Made by a program: the position numbers and the translations under genes. A DNA stretch of 12,729 nt from JAAYGD01 sp964609995 (GTDB lineage Bacteria; Bacillota_I; Bacilli_A; RF39; UBA660), in assembly GCA_964609995.1 (NCBI GenBank), contig CAZSTI010000020.1, positions 1 through 12,729 on the forward strand, read 5' to 3'. Positions 1 through 7,197 of the stretch are shown piece by piece. Under the pieces are notes generated by a model. That model was not told the DNA's origin and did not search any database. It was given only the letters and a program-made list of their open reading frames with translations. Position 1 is the stretch's first letter. Every line of letters starts with the position of its first letter.

Positions 1-42
1 AGCCTTGGCAAGGCCGCATACGAACCATTGTACTACACCTGC
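1..42 (-). tRNA. tRNA-Gly(GCC), 5' part, cut by the window edge
   Basis: Read on the minus strand, the tRNA starts at base 42 with acceptor strand GCAGGTG, then TA, a D-arm (GTAC/GTAT stem with the GG of the D-loop), one base, and an anticodon stem-loop CGGCC-TTGCCAA-GGCT that runs to the window edge. The loop holds anticodon GCC, giving glycine. The variable loop, T-arm and 3' acceptor strand lie outside the window, so acceptor pairing cannot be checked. It follows proS on the same strand after a 36-bp gap and may be transcribed from the weak promoter at 65-93, by read-through from proS, or both. Confidence 0.85.
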
Positions 43-64
43 ATATTATAAATGCAGTACATTT

Positions 65-93
65 ATAATAACATAATTTTATTTGTAGTTCAA
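65..93 (-). promoter_or_regulatory. Candidate promoter for tRNA-Gly
   Basis: On the minus strand a TTGAAC (-35, bases 88-93) is followed after 17 bases by TATTAT (-10, bases 65-70). The -35 lies over the last proS codons. Predicted transcription would start near base 58, about 16 bases before the mature tRNA 5' end. The hexamer matches are moderate and the region is AT-rich, so a chance match is possible. Confidence 0.35.
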
Positions 94-1764
94 CAATTTT
101 TCTATTGCTTTTTCTATTGTTAACTCTTCAATATCAATAGAATTTCTATTCTTAAATTCAACAATATTATCTATTGATTTTTTACCAACCAATATTCTTA
201 AAGGAATACCAATAAGATCCATATCGTTTAGTTTTACACCTAATCTTTCATCTCTATCATCAAGTAAAACATCTATTTTATTTTCTTTTAGTTTTTCATA
301 AATAATATTCGCTAATTTAATTTGATTTTCATCATTACTATTTGCTGGTACAATGCATACTTTAAATGGCGCAACACTGTAGGGCCATTTTATTCCTTTT
401 TCATCGTGATTTTGTTCCACAATTGCACCCATACATCTTCCAAGACCGATTCCATAAGAACCCATAATAACTGGTTTTAAGTTATTAGACTCATCTAAGT
501 ATAATAACTTCATTGATTCCGAATATTTTGTTCCTAGCTTAAAAGTATTTCCTATTTCTATTCCTTTTTTAAAATATATTTTTCCATTACAAGATGGACA
601 TTTATCTCCTTCTTTTATATTTCTAATATCGGCATTGATATATTTAAAATCTATTAAATTAACATTTTTATAATGATAATCAGTTTTATTTGCACCCACA
701 ATAAAGTTTTTCATATTCAAAACTTCATTATCAATAATTATTTCAATGTTTAATCCAATTGGGCCAGCATATCCTACCTTAGCATTTGTTATTTCTTCAA
801 CCTTATCAAAACTTGCTAATTCTATAGATTTTACATTTAATAATTTTTGAATTTTTACTTCATTTAATTCATCATCACCTTTAAGTAATAATGCGTAATA
901 TTTATCATCTATTAAATATATTAAGGTTTTTACAAATTTATCTTTAGATTCATTTAAAAATCTAGAAACTTCTTCTATAGTTTTAGCACCTTTGGTTTCA
1001 ATCAATTCTTTTTCTAATTCTTCTTCATTAGAAATTATAGAATTATTAACACAATTTGATACTTCAATATTTGAAGCATAATTGCAGCTATCGCATAGAA
1101 CAATGGTATCTTCTCCCATATCAGTAATTGCTTGAAATTCTTCTGATAATAAACCACCCATAATCCCAGTATCCGCAGTTACAATTTTATAATTTAAATT
1201 CATTTTTTCAAAAGATTTTTTATAAGCTTCAAACATTTTATTATATGATATGTCTAATCCTTCAATATCTTTATCAAATGAATAAGCATCTTTCATTATA
1301 AATTCTCTTACTCTAATCAAACCAAATCTTGGCCTTGCTTCATCTCTAAATTTATTACCAAATTGATATATATTAAAAGGCATATCTTTATATGATTTTA
1401 TTTTCATAGATGCAGCTATAGTAAATAACTCTTCATGTGTGGGGCCTAAAGCATATCCCCTATTATATCTATCCTTTAAAGAAAACATGCTATTTCCAAT
1501 TATTTCTTTTCTTCCGGTTTTCTCATATATTTCTTCTTGAATTAGTGAAGGCATCAATAATTCCAAAGCACCAGTAGCATTCATTTCTTCCCTTATTATA
1601 TTTTCGATATTCATTAATACTTTGTAACCTAGTGGCATAAACATATAAACACCAGAAGAACTTTTCTTAATCATTCCACTTCTTACTAATAGATTACCAC
1701 TTATTGAATCTTCATCTTTCGAATCTTCTCTTAAAGTATAAAAATAAGTATTTTTTAATTTCAT
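79..1764 (-). CDS. proS: Prolyl-tRNA synthetase (bacterial type, with editing domain)
   Basis: Class II aminoacyl-tRNA synthetase that charges tRNA-Pro with proline in the cytoplasm. The 561-residue length fits the bacterial-type enzyme (about 565-570). Visible landmarks: TxE-like loop GPTHEEL near 107-113; motif 2, FRDEARPRFGLIRVREF, at 139-155; the GGLLSEEFQ stretch near 203-211; the inserted editing (YbaK-like) domain at about 225-400 with VGYAGPIGL near 330-338; the return to the catalytic core with GIEIGNTFKLGTKYS at 401-415; motif 3, GSYGIGLGRCMGAIVEQ, at 435-451; and an anticodon-binding domain from about 465 to the end. Two CxxC pairs (CDSC near 224, CPSC near 389) flank the editing domain. 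The ATG overlaps the queH stop as ATGA, so translation is probably coupled; its own SD (GGGTG) is weak. There is no T-box leader in front of the operon. Confidence 0.98.
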   Translation of the reverse strand: MKLKNTYFYTLREDSKDEDSISGNLLVRSGMIKKSSSGVYMFMPLGYKVLMNIENIIREEMNATGALELLMPSLIQEEIYEKTGRKEIIGNSMFSLKDRYNRGYALGPTHEELFTIAASMKIKSYKDMPFNIYQFGNKFRDEARPRFGLIRVREFIMKDAYSFDKDIEGLDISYNKMFEAYKKSFEKMNLNYKIVTADTGIMGGLLSEEFQAITDMGEDTIVLCDSCNYASNIEVSNCVNNSIISNEEELEKELIETKGAKTIEEVSRFLNESKDKFVKTLIYLIDDKYYALLLKGDDELNEVKIQKLLNVKSIELASFDKVEEITNAKVGYAGPIGLNIEIIIDNEVLNMKNFIVGANKTDYHYKNVNLIDFKYINADIRNIKEGDKCPSCNGKIYFKKGIEIGNTFKLGTKYSESMKLLYLDESNNLKPVIMGSYGIGLGRCMGAIVEQNHDEKGIKWPYSVAPFKVCIVPANSNDENQIKLANIIYEKLKENKIDVLLDDRDERLGVKLNDMDLIGIPLRILVGKKSIDNIVEFKNRNSIDIEELTIEKAIEKLLNYK

Positions 1765-2294
1765 TTTACACCCAAATATCTTTCTTCTTCACTAAATATA
1801 CAACCACAATATTTTTGCATATATATTTCGGATTCTTTTGCTTTTTTTTGTCCTTCTCTAAAATATTCTCTAAAATCTCTATAAAGAAATTTTATACCAT
1901 ATTTCTTTTCTAAATCATAACCTATATTTTTAATTATTTCATGTTTTTGATAAGGGCTTATTAATAGTGTTGTTGTAAATGCATCAAAACCATTTTCTTT
2001 TGCATATTTAGCTGTTTCTTCTAATCTAACCCTATAACAATAATCGCATCTACTATCTAAATCACGAATAACATTAGTTATAAACTTCTTTAATCCGTAA
2101 TCATCTTTATATATTACATCTAAATTAATTTCTTTTGAATATTCTTTTAAGCCTTTTAATCTTGCTTTATATTCAGTAAAAGGATGAATATTCGGATTAA
2201 ACCAAAAACCAATAACTTCTATATTTTCTTTTCTTAAGTTATTAATACACTCTATACTACAAGGAGCGCAACAAATATGAAGCAATACTTTCAT
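1761..2294 (-). CDS. queH: Epoxyqueuosine reductase QueH (DUF208)
   Basis: Catalyses the last step of queuosine synthesis, reducing epoxyqueuosine to queuosine in GUN-anticodon tRNAs; QueH is the cobalamin-independent alternative to QueG. The 177-residue product carries the family's full set of cysteines: HICCAPC at the N-terminus (Cys8, Cys9, Cys12), DSRCDYC (Cys83, Cys86) and YCGC (Cys163, Cys165), known in the family as ligands of a 4Fe-4S cluster and a nearby metal. FNPNIHPFTEY at 32-42 and SPYQKHEII at 113-121 are also typical. The start is taken as the ATG at 2292-2294, with GAGG 6 bases upstream; the in-frame GTG at 2304-2306 lies inside that SD and is rejected. It is the first gene of a two-gene unit with proS (ATGA overlap). 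No other que genes and no preQ1 riboswitch are in the window. Confidence 0.95.
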   Translation of the reverse strand: MKVLLHICCAPCSIECINNLRKENIEVIGFWFNPNIHPFTEYKARLKGLKEYSKEINLDVIYKDDYGLKKFITNVIRDLDSRCDYCYRVRLEETAKYAKENGFDAFTTTLLISPYQKHEIIKNIGYDLEKKYGIKFLYRDFREYFREGQKKAKESEIYMQKYCGCIFSEEERYLGVK

Positions 2295-2307
2295 AATAAA
2301 CCTCACT

Positions 2308-2339
2308 AATCAATAAAAGTATATCACATTTTATTGATT
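2308..2339 (-). repeat. 11-bp inverted repeat spanning the ATPase stop and the queH promoter
   Basis: Arms AATCAATAAAA (2308-2318) and TTTTATTGATT (2329-2339) are perfectly complementary with a 10-base loop. The right arm contains the stop codon of the ATPase gene; the loop and left arm carry the candidate queH -10. On the minus strand no T-run follows the second arm (it continues AGTGAGG), so this is not a standard terminator for the ATPase gene, although a weak stop or attenuating role is possible. The arms are nearly all A/T, so chance is a real alternative. Confidence 0.4.
2318..2326 (-). promoter_or_regulatory. Candidate extended -10 promoter for queH-proS
   Basis: Minus-strand TGATATACT: a TGn extension directly before the -10 hexamer TATACT (2318-2323). 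The base 17 upstream offers only a poor -35 (TCAAAA-like). Predicted start near 2311, giving a leader of about 17 bases before the queH ATG at 2294. Confidence 0.45.
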
Positions 2340-5000
2340 ATTTTGAGTTTTATTGTTGTAATATTTAAACAATTCCATAAGTAATAATATTGGAATAGCC
2401 AATAAAAATATAGAAATTATATGATTTAAAGGAATGGGTTTTAATTTTAATATACTACTTAAAAATGAATTGTAAGTAACTATAAATTGTAATGTTAAGA
2501 CACCCAATATACTATATACTATAAATTTATTATCTTTTAAAGGTATCTTAAATGCTGATCTTGATTCACTTCTACAATTAAATACATGAATATTTTGAAT
2601 AAATACCATCAATAACATTACATAACTTCTAGCCAATGTTAATTCCATTCCAGAATCTATTAAATGCTTAAATAAAATAAATACAATAGTACCAGTGAAA
2701 ATTCCCGCTATCAATAATTCTTTAATTAATAACCCATTAAATATATTTTCCTTTGGTTTTCTAGGCCTTTTTTTCATTGAATCTGGTTCGCCTTTTTCAA
2801 AAGCCAATGCAATATCCTGAATACCATCAGTAACTAAATTAAGCCACAATAATTGAATTGCTATTAAAGGTATTGGTAAACCAAAAGATATCGATAATAT
2901 AAAGAACAATACTTCAGATACTCCACAAGATAGAAGCATATAAATTACTTTTCTAACATTATCATATGCATTTCTTCCTTCTCTAATTCCGGTTACAATC
3001 GACGCAAAATTATCATCTGCAATTATCATAGAACTAGTTTCTTTAGCTATATCGGTGCCACTTCCCATAGCAATACCTATATTTGCACTTTTTAAAGCTA
3101 AGGCATCGTTTACACCATCTCCAGTTACCGCAACAAATTCTCCCTGCCTTTTATATGATTCTATTATTTCATACTTTTGATTGGGGTTTACTCTAGCAAA
3201 TACTTTTTTACTTTTTACAAAGGAATCAAATTCATTATAACCATTTTTTAACATTTCATCTATTTGATTACCCGTTGCAACATCATTATAATCAATTATT
3301 ATATTTAACTCTTTTGCTATATGAAAAGCTGTTAAAGGATGGTCTCCAGTAATCATTACAGTTTTAATATATGCATCATTGCATTCTTTAACCGAAAACA
3401 CAGTTTCTTCTCTTACAGGATCTATAAAACCAATTAATCCTAATAAAGATAATTCTTTTATATCTTCTTGTCTATATTTTGATAGATTATTATCAACTTT
3501 TCCTTTAGCAATTGCAATTACTCTATATCCATTTTTCGCAAGATTTTCATTTTGTTTTTTTATTAATTCTTTATCAATAGATATTATCTCATTATCATAA
3601 ACATAAGTATCACAAAACTCCATTATTTTTTCTGGAGAACCCTTTACGGTACAATATGTATCATTATTTTCTTTATAAAATACTGCAGAGTATTTTAAAT
3701 ACGACTCGTAAGGAATAGAATCAACTACTTCAACGTTTAAATCCTCTTTATTTATATATAATTTTTTACCTAATGATAAAAATGCAACATCAATTGAATC
3801 ACCAAAATAATCCCATATATTAATTTCCTTCTTTAAATAAGCTTCATTATTTAAAACGGTTAACCTTACAATTTCATTTACTTCCTCGCTTTGAACCTCT
3901 TTTTCTTCAAATAAAATTGTTCCTTCATCATTATAACCAATACCTGTAACATCAAAAGTTTTATTATTTGGAAAAACAATTTTTTTTGCAGTTTGTTCAT
4001 TTAAAGTTAATGTTCCAGTTTTGTCACTCGCAATAACTGTACAACTTCCCAAACTTTCAACAGACTTTAATTTTTTCACTAATACATTTTTCTTTGCCAT
4101 TTTATTAGCTGCTATAGAAAGTACCATCGTTATTACTAATGGCAATCCTTCCGGAATTGCGGATACAGATAAAGCCACAACAGAAAAAAATATTTCTCTT
4201 AAAATATAACCTTCAAAATACAATATAATTGCTATAACAAGTGCAACTATAGCTGTAAAAATACCAATCTGTTTTGTAAATTTTTCCATTCTAATACTTA
4301 GAGGTGACTCCGTGTCATCTGTCAATAAAACTTTATTTGCAATACCTCCTATTTCGGTTTCTATTCCAATTGAAACAACTATTGCTTTACATCTACCTCT
4401 TACAACATCTGTTCCGGCATAAAGCATATTTTTTCTTTCTAAAATATTTGATCCTTCGCTTAACAAATTACTATGTTTTTCAGAAGGCAATGATTCTCCA
4501 GTAAGTATAGCCTCATTTACAAGTAAATTAGATGATGAAATAATTCTTGAATCTGCAGGAACTTTGTCTCCTGATTCAAGAATAATTATATCTCCCACAA
4601 TTATATCCTCTGAATTTAATACAATTTCTTTATTATCTCTTAATACCTTTGTCTCTACCTTAATCAATTTTTGAAGGGCTTCAGCATTTTTTTCTGATTT
4701 CCATTCTTGAAAAGTACCCAAAGAAGCATCAAGCAATATTACTATTCCAATAAACAAAGCATCTATATATTCTCCCACTAACACTGATAAAATAATTGCC
4801 AATATTAACATATATATTATTGGATTTATAAATTGTCTTAAAAACACTTTTAATAAAGTATCCTTTTTAGCGTGTGGCAAAACATTTTTACCGTATATTT
4901 TAACTCTATTTGCTGCATTTTCACTAGATATTCCATCTAATGAGCTATTTAATTTTTCAATTACATCTTCACTATTTATTGAATGCCATAAATTATTCAC
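2331..5000 (-). CDS. P2-type (calcium-type) cation-transporting ATPase
   Basis: Membrane ion pump that uses ATP, most likely exporting Ca2+. Positions are counted from the chosen start (889 residues). Seen in order: cation-ATPase N-terminal domain (1-70), TGES actuator motif (167-170), PEGLP in M4 (283-287), phosphorylation site DKTGTLT (Asp326), nucleotide-binding KGSPE (453-457), TGDHP (551-555), hinge TGDGVND (626-632), and M6 NLVTDG (721-726). About ten membrane helices are expected. Glu284, Asn721 and Asp725 match the site II ligands of SERCA; by my alignment the site I positions are altered (Gly for Asn768 in M5, Gln for Glu908 in M8). That suggests one ion per cycle, as in Listeria LMCA1 or the SPCA pumps. 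The start is GTG at 4998-5000, 6 bases after SD AGGTG; an upstream in-frame GTG at 5007-5009 lies inside the SD. Mn2+ or another cation cannot be excluded. Confidence 0.93.
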   Translation of the reverse strand: MNNLWHSINSEDVIEKLNSSLDGISSENAANRVKIYGKNVLPHAKKDTLLKVFLRQFINPIIYMLILAIILSVLVGEYIDALFIGIVILLDASLGTFQEWKSEKNAEALQKLIKVETKVLRDNKEIVLNSEDIIVGDIIILESGDKVPADSRIISSSNLLVNEAILTGESLPSEKHSNLLSEGSNILERKNMLYAGTDVVRGRCKAIVVSIGIETEIGGIANKVLLTDDTESPLSIRMEKFTKQIGIFTAIVALVIAIILYFEGYILREIFFSVVALSVSAIPEGLPLVITMVLSIAANKMAKKNVLVKKLKSVESLGSCTVIASDKTGTLTLNEQTAKKIVFPNNKTFDVTGIGYNDEGTILFEEKEVQSEEVNEIVRLTVLNNEAYLKKEINIWDYFGDSIDVAFLSLGKKLYINKEDLNVEVVDSIPYESYLKYSAVFYKENNDTYCTVKGSPEKIMEFCDTYVYDNEIISIDKELIKKQNENLAKNGYRVIAIAKGKVDNNLSKYRQEDIKELSLLGLIGFIDPVREETVFSVKECNDAYIKTVMITGDHPLTAFHIAKELNIIIDYNDVATGNQIDEMLKNGYNEFDSFVKSKKVFARVNPNQKYEIIESYKRQGEFVAVTGDGVNDALALKSANIGIAMGSGTDIAKETSSMIIADDNFASIVTGIREGRNAYDNVRKVIYMLLSCGVSEVLFFILSISFGLPIPLIAIQLLWLNLVTDGIQDIALAFEKGEPDSMKKRPRKPKENIFNGLLIKELLIAGIFTGTIVFILFKHLIDSGMELTLARSYVMLLMVFIQNIHVFNCRSESRSAFKIPLKDNKFIVYSILGVLTLQFIVTYNSFLSSILKLKPIPLNHIISIFLLAIPILLLMELFKYYNNKTQNNQ

Positions 5001-5017
5001 TACAATCACCTATTATA

Positions 5018-5046
5018 ATTATACACTATTAAGTATAGTATCAAAA
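5018..5046 (-). promoter_or_regulatory. Candidate promoter of the ATPase gene with an inverted repeat in the spacer
   Basis: Minus-strand TATAAT (5018-5023) with a weak TTTTGA at -35 (5041-5046) and a 17-base spacer. The spacer contains an inverted repeat, ACTAT-TAAGT-ATAGT at 5025-5039 on the plus strand, which could be an operator in this divergent intergenic region. The predicted start (about 5011) falls at the SD, giving a leader of about 11 bases. A second TATAAT at 5012-5017 is too close to the SD to be a useful -10. Confidence 0.4.
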
Positions 5047-5078
5047 CCCTTTATATTGAGAAATGTAAATTAATAATA

Positions 5079-5087
5079 TGTTATAAT
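5079..5087 (+). promoter_or_regulatory. Candidate extended -10 promoter of the 333-residue gene
   Basis: TGTTATAAT: a perfect TATAAT (5082-5087) with a TGn extension. No good -35 at 17 bases (a TTGAGA lies about 20 bases upstream). The predicted start near 5094 leaves a leader of about 19 bases that contains GGAGG (5102-5106), 6 bases before the ATG. Confidence 0.5.
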
Positions 5088-5112
5088 TATTATATTAGGG
5101 TGGAGGTTATTA

Positions 5113-6114
5113 ATGAACTATAAAAATGAGATGATTAATAGATATATATATTTATCGAAAACATCTGAATTTATATTTGGCTATTTCATGAGGGAAGAAA
5201 CAGAAGAAGAAAAAAATATTTACAAATACTTGTCTAGCAGAGTTTCATCACTTGATGAATATAACAAAAATGAAATAAACTTAATAGATACATATTCATT
5301 ATATATGTATGAAAGTCTATTATTTGAAGATAGTAATATGGAGGATACAGAAGGATATAATTATTTTGAAAACATAATAAATAACGATCTAAATAAGATT
5401 AAATCTAATAACGGACTAATATTAAGAGACAAATATAATAAAACACATTCTGATAAATTGATATTCGATGTTTTTAATACATTATCAAAGATTTATGAAT
5501 ACATTTCTAAACAACAAAATGAAGTGGATAATAAAATGAAAAAATTATCAATAATTGATGAGTATATTAGAATATCTAAATACTCAAATGATTCCAACAT
5601 ATGGAGAGGAGGATATTATTTAGATAATATTGATAAATCTTTTAACAAAGTAAATTTCAGATATTATATTGAAGGAAAAGATTTAACTCCAAATAGAGAA
5701 AGCTTTGATGTAGGAATAAAAAACAATCCATTAATAAATGAAACTTATAAGCTAAAGTTCACCGAAGATGAGAAAAAGGATATATATTTTACCATTCATG
5801 ATGAAATTCCCTATGATAAGACAATCAAATGTAATTATAATGGCATACACGAAATAGATAGGCCATATAATTCAAGACCTTGTAATAAAAGTATTACTTT
5901 AGAAACAAAAGAAATTTTTTCTCAAGAAAGAGAAACAGATTATGTGTTTTTAACATTATGTAGAAATTGTGGTTTTATAGCGGGAGTAGACACAAATATA
6001 ATTCCGTTTTCAATTCAAGAAGAAATAATTTGGAAAAATAAAAAAGATCCTTCAATTAGTGAAGAAGCTTATTTAAAATCAAAATTAAAAGCATTAAATA
6101 AATATATCTATTAA
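5113..6114 (+). CDS. Unrecognised 333-residue protein with a C-terminal four-cysteine cluster
   Basis: I do not recognise the family. The start is well supported: GGAGG at 5102-5106, 6 bases before ATG, and an extended -10 upstream. The protein is soluble-looking, with no signal peptide or membrane segment, and is rich in Asn, Lys, Glu, Ile and Tyr. Residues 1-160 look mainly helical (the stretch near 120-155 may form a coiled coil); residues 165-300 look more mixed or beta-rich. All four cysteines lie in the last third: Cys240, Cys257, and Cys283-x2-Cys286 (CRNCGF), with His245 nearby, a pattern that would suit a structural zinc site. Composition and codon use look like those of the neighbours, so there is no sign of recent transfer. 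It is divergent from the ATPase gene and overlaps the exporter gene tail-to-tail by 21 bp. Function unknown; no operon partner. Confidence 0.8.
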   Translation: MNYKNEMINRYIYLSKTSEFIFGYFMREETEEEKNIYKYLSSRVSSLDEYNKNEINLIDTYSLYMYESLLFEDSNMEDTEGYNYFENIINNDLNKIKSNNGLILRDKYNKTHSDKLIFDVFNTLSKIYEYISKQQNEVDNKMKKLSIIDEYIRISKYSNDSNIWRGGYYLDNIDKSFNKVNFRYYIEGKDLTPNRESFDVGIKNNPLINETYKLKFTEDEKKDIYFTIHDEIPYDKTIKCNYNGIHEIDRPYNSRPCNKSITLETKEIFSQERETDYVFLTLCRNCGFIAGVDTNIIPFSIQEEIIWKNKKDPSISEEAYLKSKLKALNKYIY

Positions 6115-6930
6115 ATTTCCAACTAAAATACCAATTAATAATGTAATTAAAACAATACTGATATTTTCTTTATTGTTTTTGTTTACTCTAAATAAAACCA
6201 AAAAAGATACTCCACTAGCAGTTAACAAACCCGCTATTACAGATCCAAAACTGATAATTTCATTCAGATATAATTCTGTTAACATTACACTAGAAACACA
6301 ATTTGGAATTAGCCCAATTAAACCCGCTACAAAAGAAGAAAATATGCTATCTTTCATAAATATATTTGATAACAACTCTTCCCCACCATAATGCATAAGA
6401 ATATTTATGAATAAGGATACAACAAAAATATATATAAATATATTAAAAGCGTGTTTTAGTCCAGATATTATTACTCCTTTATGTTCACAATCACAATGTT
6501 CAAGTTCGCAAAAGTCTTTTATATCTGTATCTGTATTTCTTTTTTTTAAAACAAAGTCAATTAATAATCCAAATATAATTGCAACTACTACTTGAATAAA
6601 TACTAGCTTAATTATAAGAGAACCTTCAACACCTTTTGAAATTAAAATTGGAATCATTTCATCAGTAGTAGAAAGATATATAGCTATTAAAGTTCCCATA
6701 GTAACGATTCTTGTTGCATATAAATTTGTCATAGCAACTGAAAAGCCACATTGTGGGAAAGCTCCTAACAAGCCACCAAGTATTGGCCCATATTTTCCAG
6801 ATTTTTTTACTATTTCTTTGGTTTTAGAACTATATTTATGTTCAATATATTCCATAAACAAAAATACCAATATTAAAAATGGTAATAACTTTAACGAATC
6901 AAGTAATGTTTCTTTAATAATATCTATCAT
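6094..6930 (-). CDS. ArsP_2-type heavy-metal exporter ('putative manganese transporter' family)
   Basis: Polytopic inner-membrane protein of 278 residues, placed by overall pattern in the PF11449-type permeases that databases call putative manganese transporter or arsenic efflux protein. An internal duplication is visible: GGLLGAFPQCGFSVAMTNLY (about 52-71) matches AGLIGLIPNCVSSVMLTELY (about 202-221), each with a P-x-C motif (Pro59/Cys61 and Pro209/Cys211) followed by a helix rich in small residues. The STTDEMIPIL stretch at 88-97 carries an acidic pair in the first half. The central cytoplasmic loop has a Cys/His cluster, C141-x3-H-C-D-C-E-H150, a likely metal-binding site. SD AGGTGG lies 4 bases before the ATG. 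No yybP-ykoY manganese riboswitch precedes it. The substrate is inferred from family naming only; Mn2+, another divalent metal or arsenite remain possible. Confidence 0.85.
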   Translation of the reverse strand: MIDIIKETLLDSLKLLPFLILVFLFMEYIEHKYSSKTKEIVKKSGKYGPILGGLLGAFPQCGFSVAMTNLYATRIVTMGTLIAIYLSTTDEMIPILISKGVEGSLIIKLVFIQVVVAIIFGLLIDFVLKKRNTDTDIKDFCELEHCDCEHKGVIISGLKHAFNIFIYIFVVSLFINILMHYGGEELLSNIFMKDSIFSSFVAGLIGLIPNCVSSVMLTELYLNEIISFGSVIAGLLTASGVSFLVLFRVNKNNKENISIVLITLLIGILVGNLIDIFI

Positions 6931-6945
6931 ATAACCACCTATAAT

Positions 6946-6954
6946 AGTATATCA
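6946..6954 (-). promoter_or_regulatory. Candidate extended -10 promoter of the metal exporter
   Basis: Minus-strand TGATATACT (-10 TATACT at 6946-6951, TGn at 6952-6954), identical to the site before queH. No clear -35. The predicted start near 6939 falls in the SD (6935-6940), so the leader would be about 10 bases. Confidence 0.5.
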
Positions 6955-6956
6955 TA

Positions 6957-6976
6957 TTAAATATAATTATATTTAA
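6957..6976. repeat. 20-bp perfect A/T palindrome upstream of the exporter gene
   Basis: TTAAATATAA followed by its exact reverse complement. It spans the spacer and -35 position of the candidate exporter promoter, where a repressor would act. In a sequence this AT-rich about one such palindrome is expected by chance in a window of this size, so only its position makes it a candidate operator. The rest of 6977-7073 is AT-rich with no feature I can support. Confidence 0.25.
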
Positions 6977-7073
6977 ATATATACTACAATCGAAATTTAT
7001 AATATGTTATTTAATAACAAATATTATAATTAAATACAATTCTTTTAAACAATACGCAATTATTTAATTACAT

Positions 7074-7101
7074 AAAAAAAAATTCCCTTGCTTAGGAATT
7101 T
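7074..7101 (-). terminator. Rho-independent terminator of tRNA-Cys
   Basis: On the minus strand AAATTCC (7095-7101) pairs with GGAATTT (7080-7086) around an 8-base loop and is followed by a T-run reaching 7074. It lies 12 bases after the encoded CCA end. Confidence 0.85.
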
Positions 7102-7113
7102 CAATTAATTAAT

Positions 7114-7187
7114 TGGAGGGGCTAGCCGGATTTGAACCGGCGCTGAGGGTGTTGCAGACCCTTGCCTTACCACTTGGCTATAGCCCC
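7114..7187 (-). tRNA. tRNA-Cys(GCA), CCA end encoded
   Basis: Full cloverleaf on the minus strand: acceptor GGGGCTA (from 7187) pairs with TAGCCCC; D-arm with the GG of the D-loop (AAGTGGTAAGGC); anticodon stem AGGGT/ACCCT around loop CTGCAAC, anticodon GCA; a short variable loop; and a T-arm GCCGG-TTCAAAT-CCGGC. The discriminator base is T (U73), a known identity element of tRNA-Cys, and the 3' CCA is encoded (7114-7116). It is a single-gene transcription unit with its own promoter and terminator. This tRNA is not a QueH substrate, since GCA is not a GUN anticodon. Confidence 0.98.
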
Positions 7188-7197
7188 AGTTATTAAG

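Noticed and set aside
1704..1913. 69-codon plus-strand frame spanning the queH/proS junction
   Set aside because: Antisense, Phe/Ile/Thr-rich translation typical of the complement of Lys/Glu-rich coding, no SD.
2295..2330. T-box or preQ1 riboswitch before queH-proS
   Set aside because: The gap between the ATPase stop and the queH start is only 36 bp, too short for either leader, and no T-box or preQ1 core sequence is present.
6931..7073. yybP-ykoY (manganese) riboswitch before the metal exporter
   Set aside because: The gap is almost pure A/T without the paired GC-containing stems or conserved loop motifs, and the candidate promoter lies too close to the start for a structured leader.
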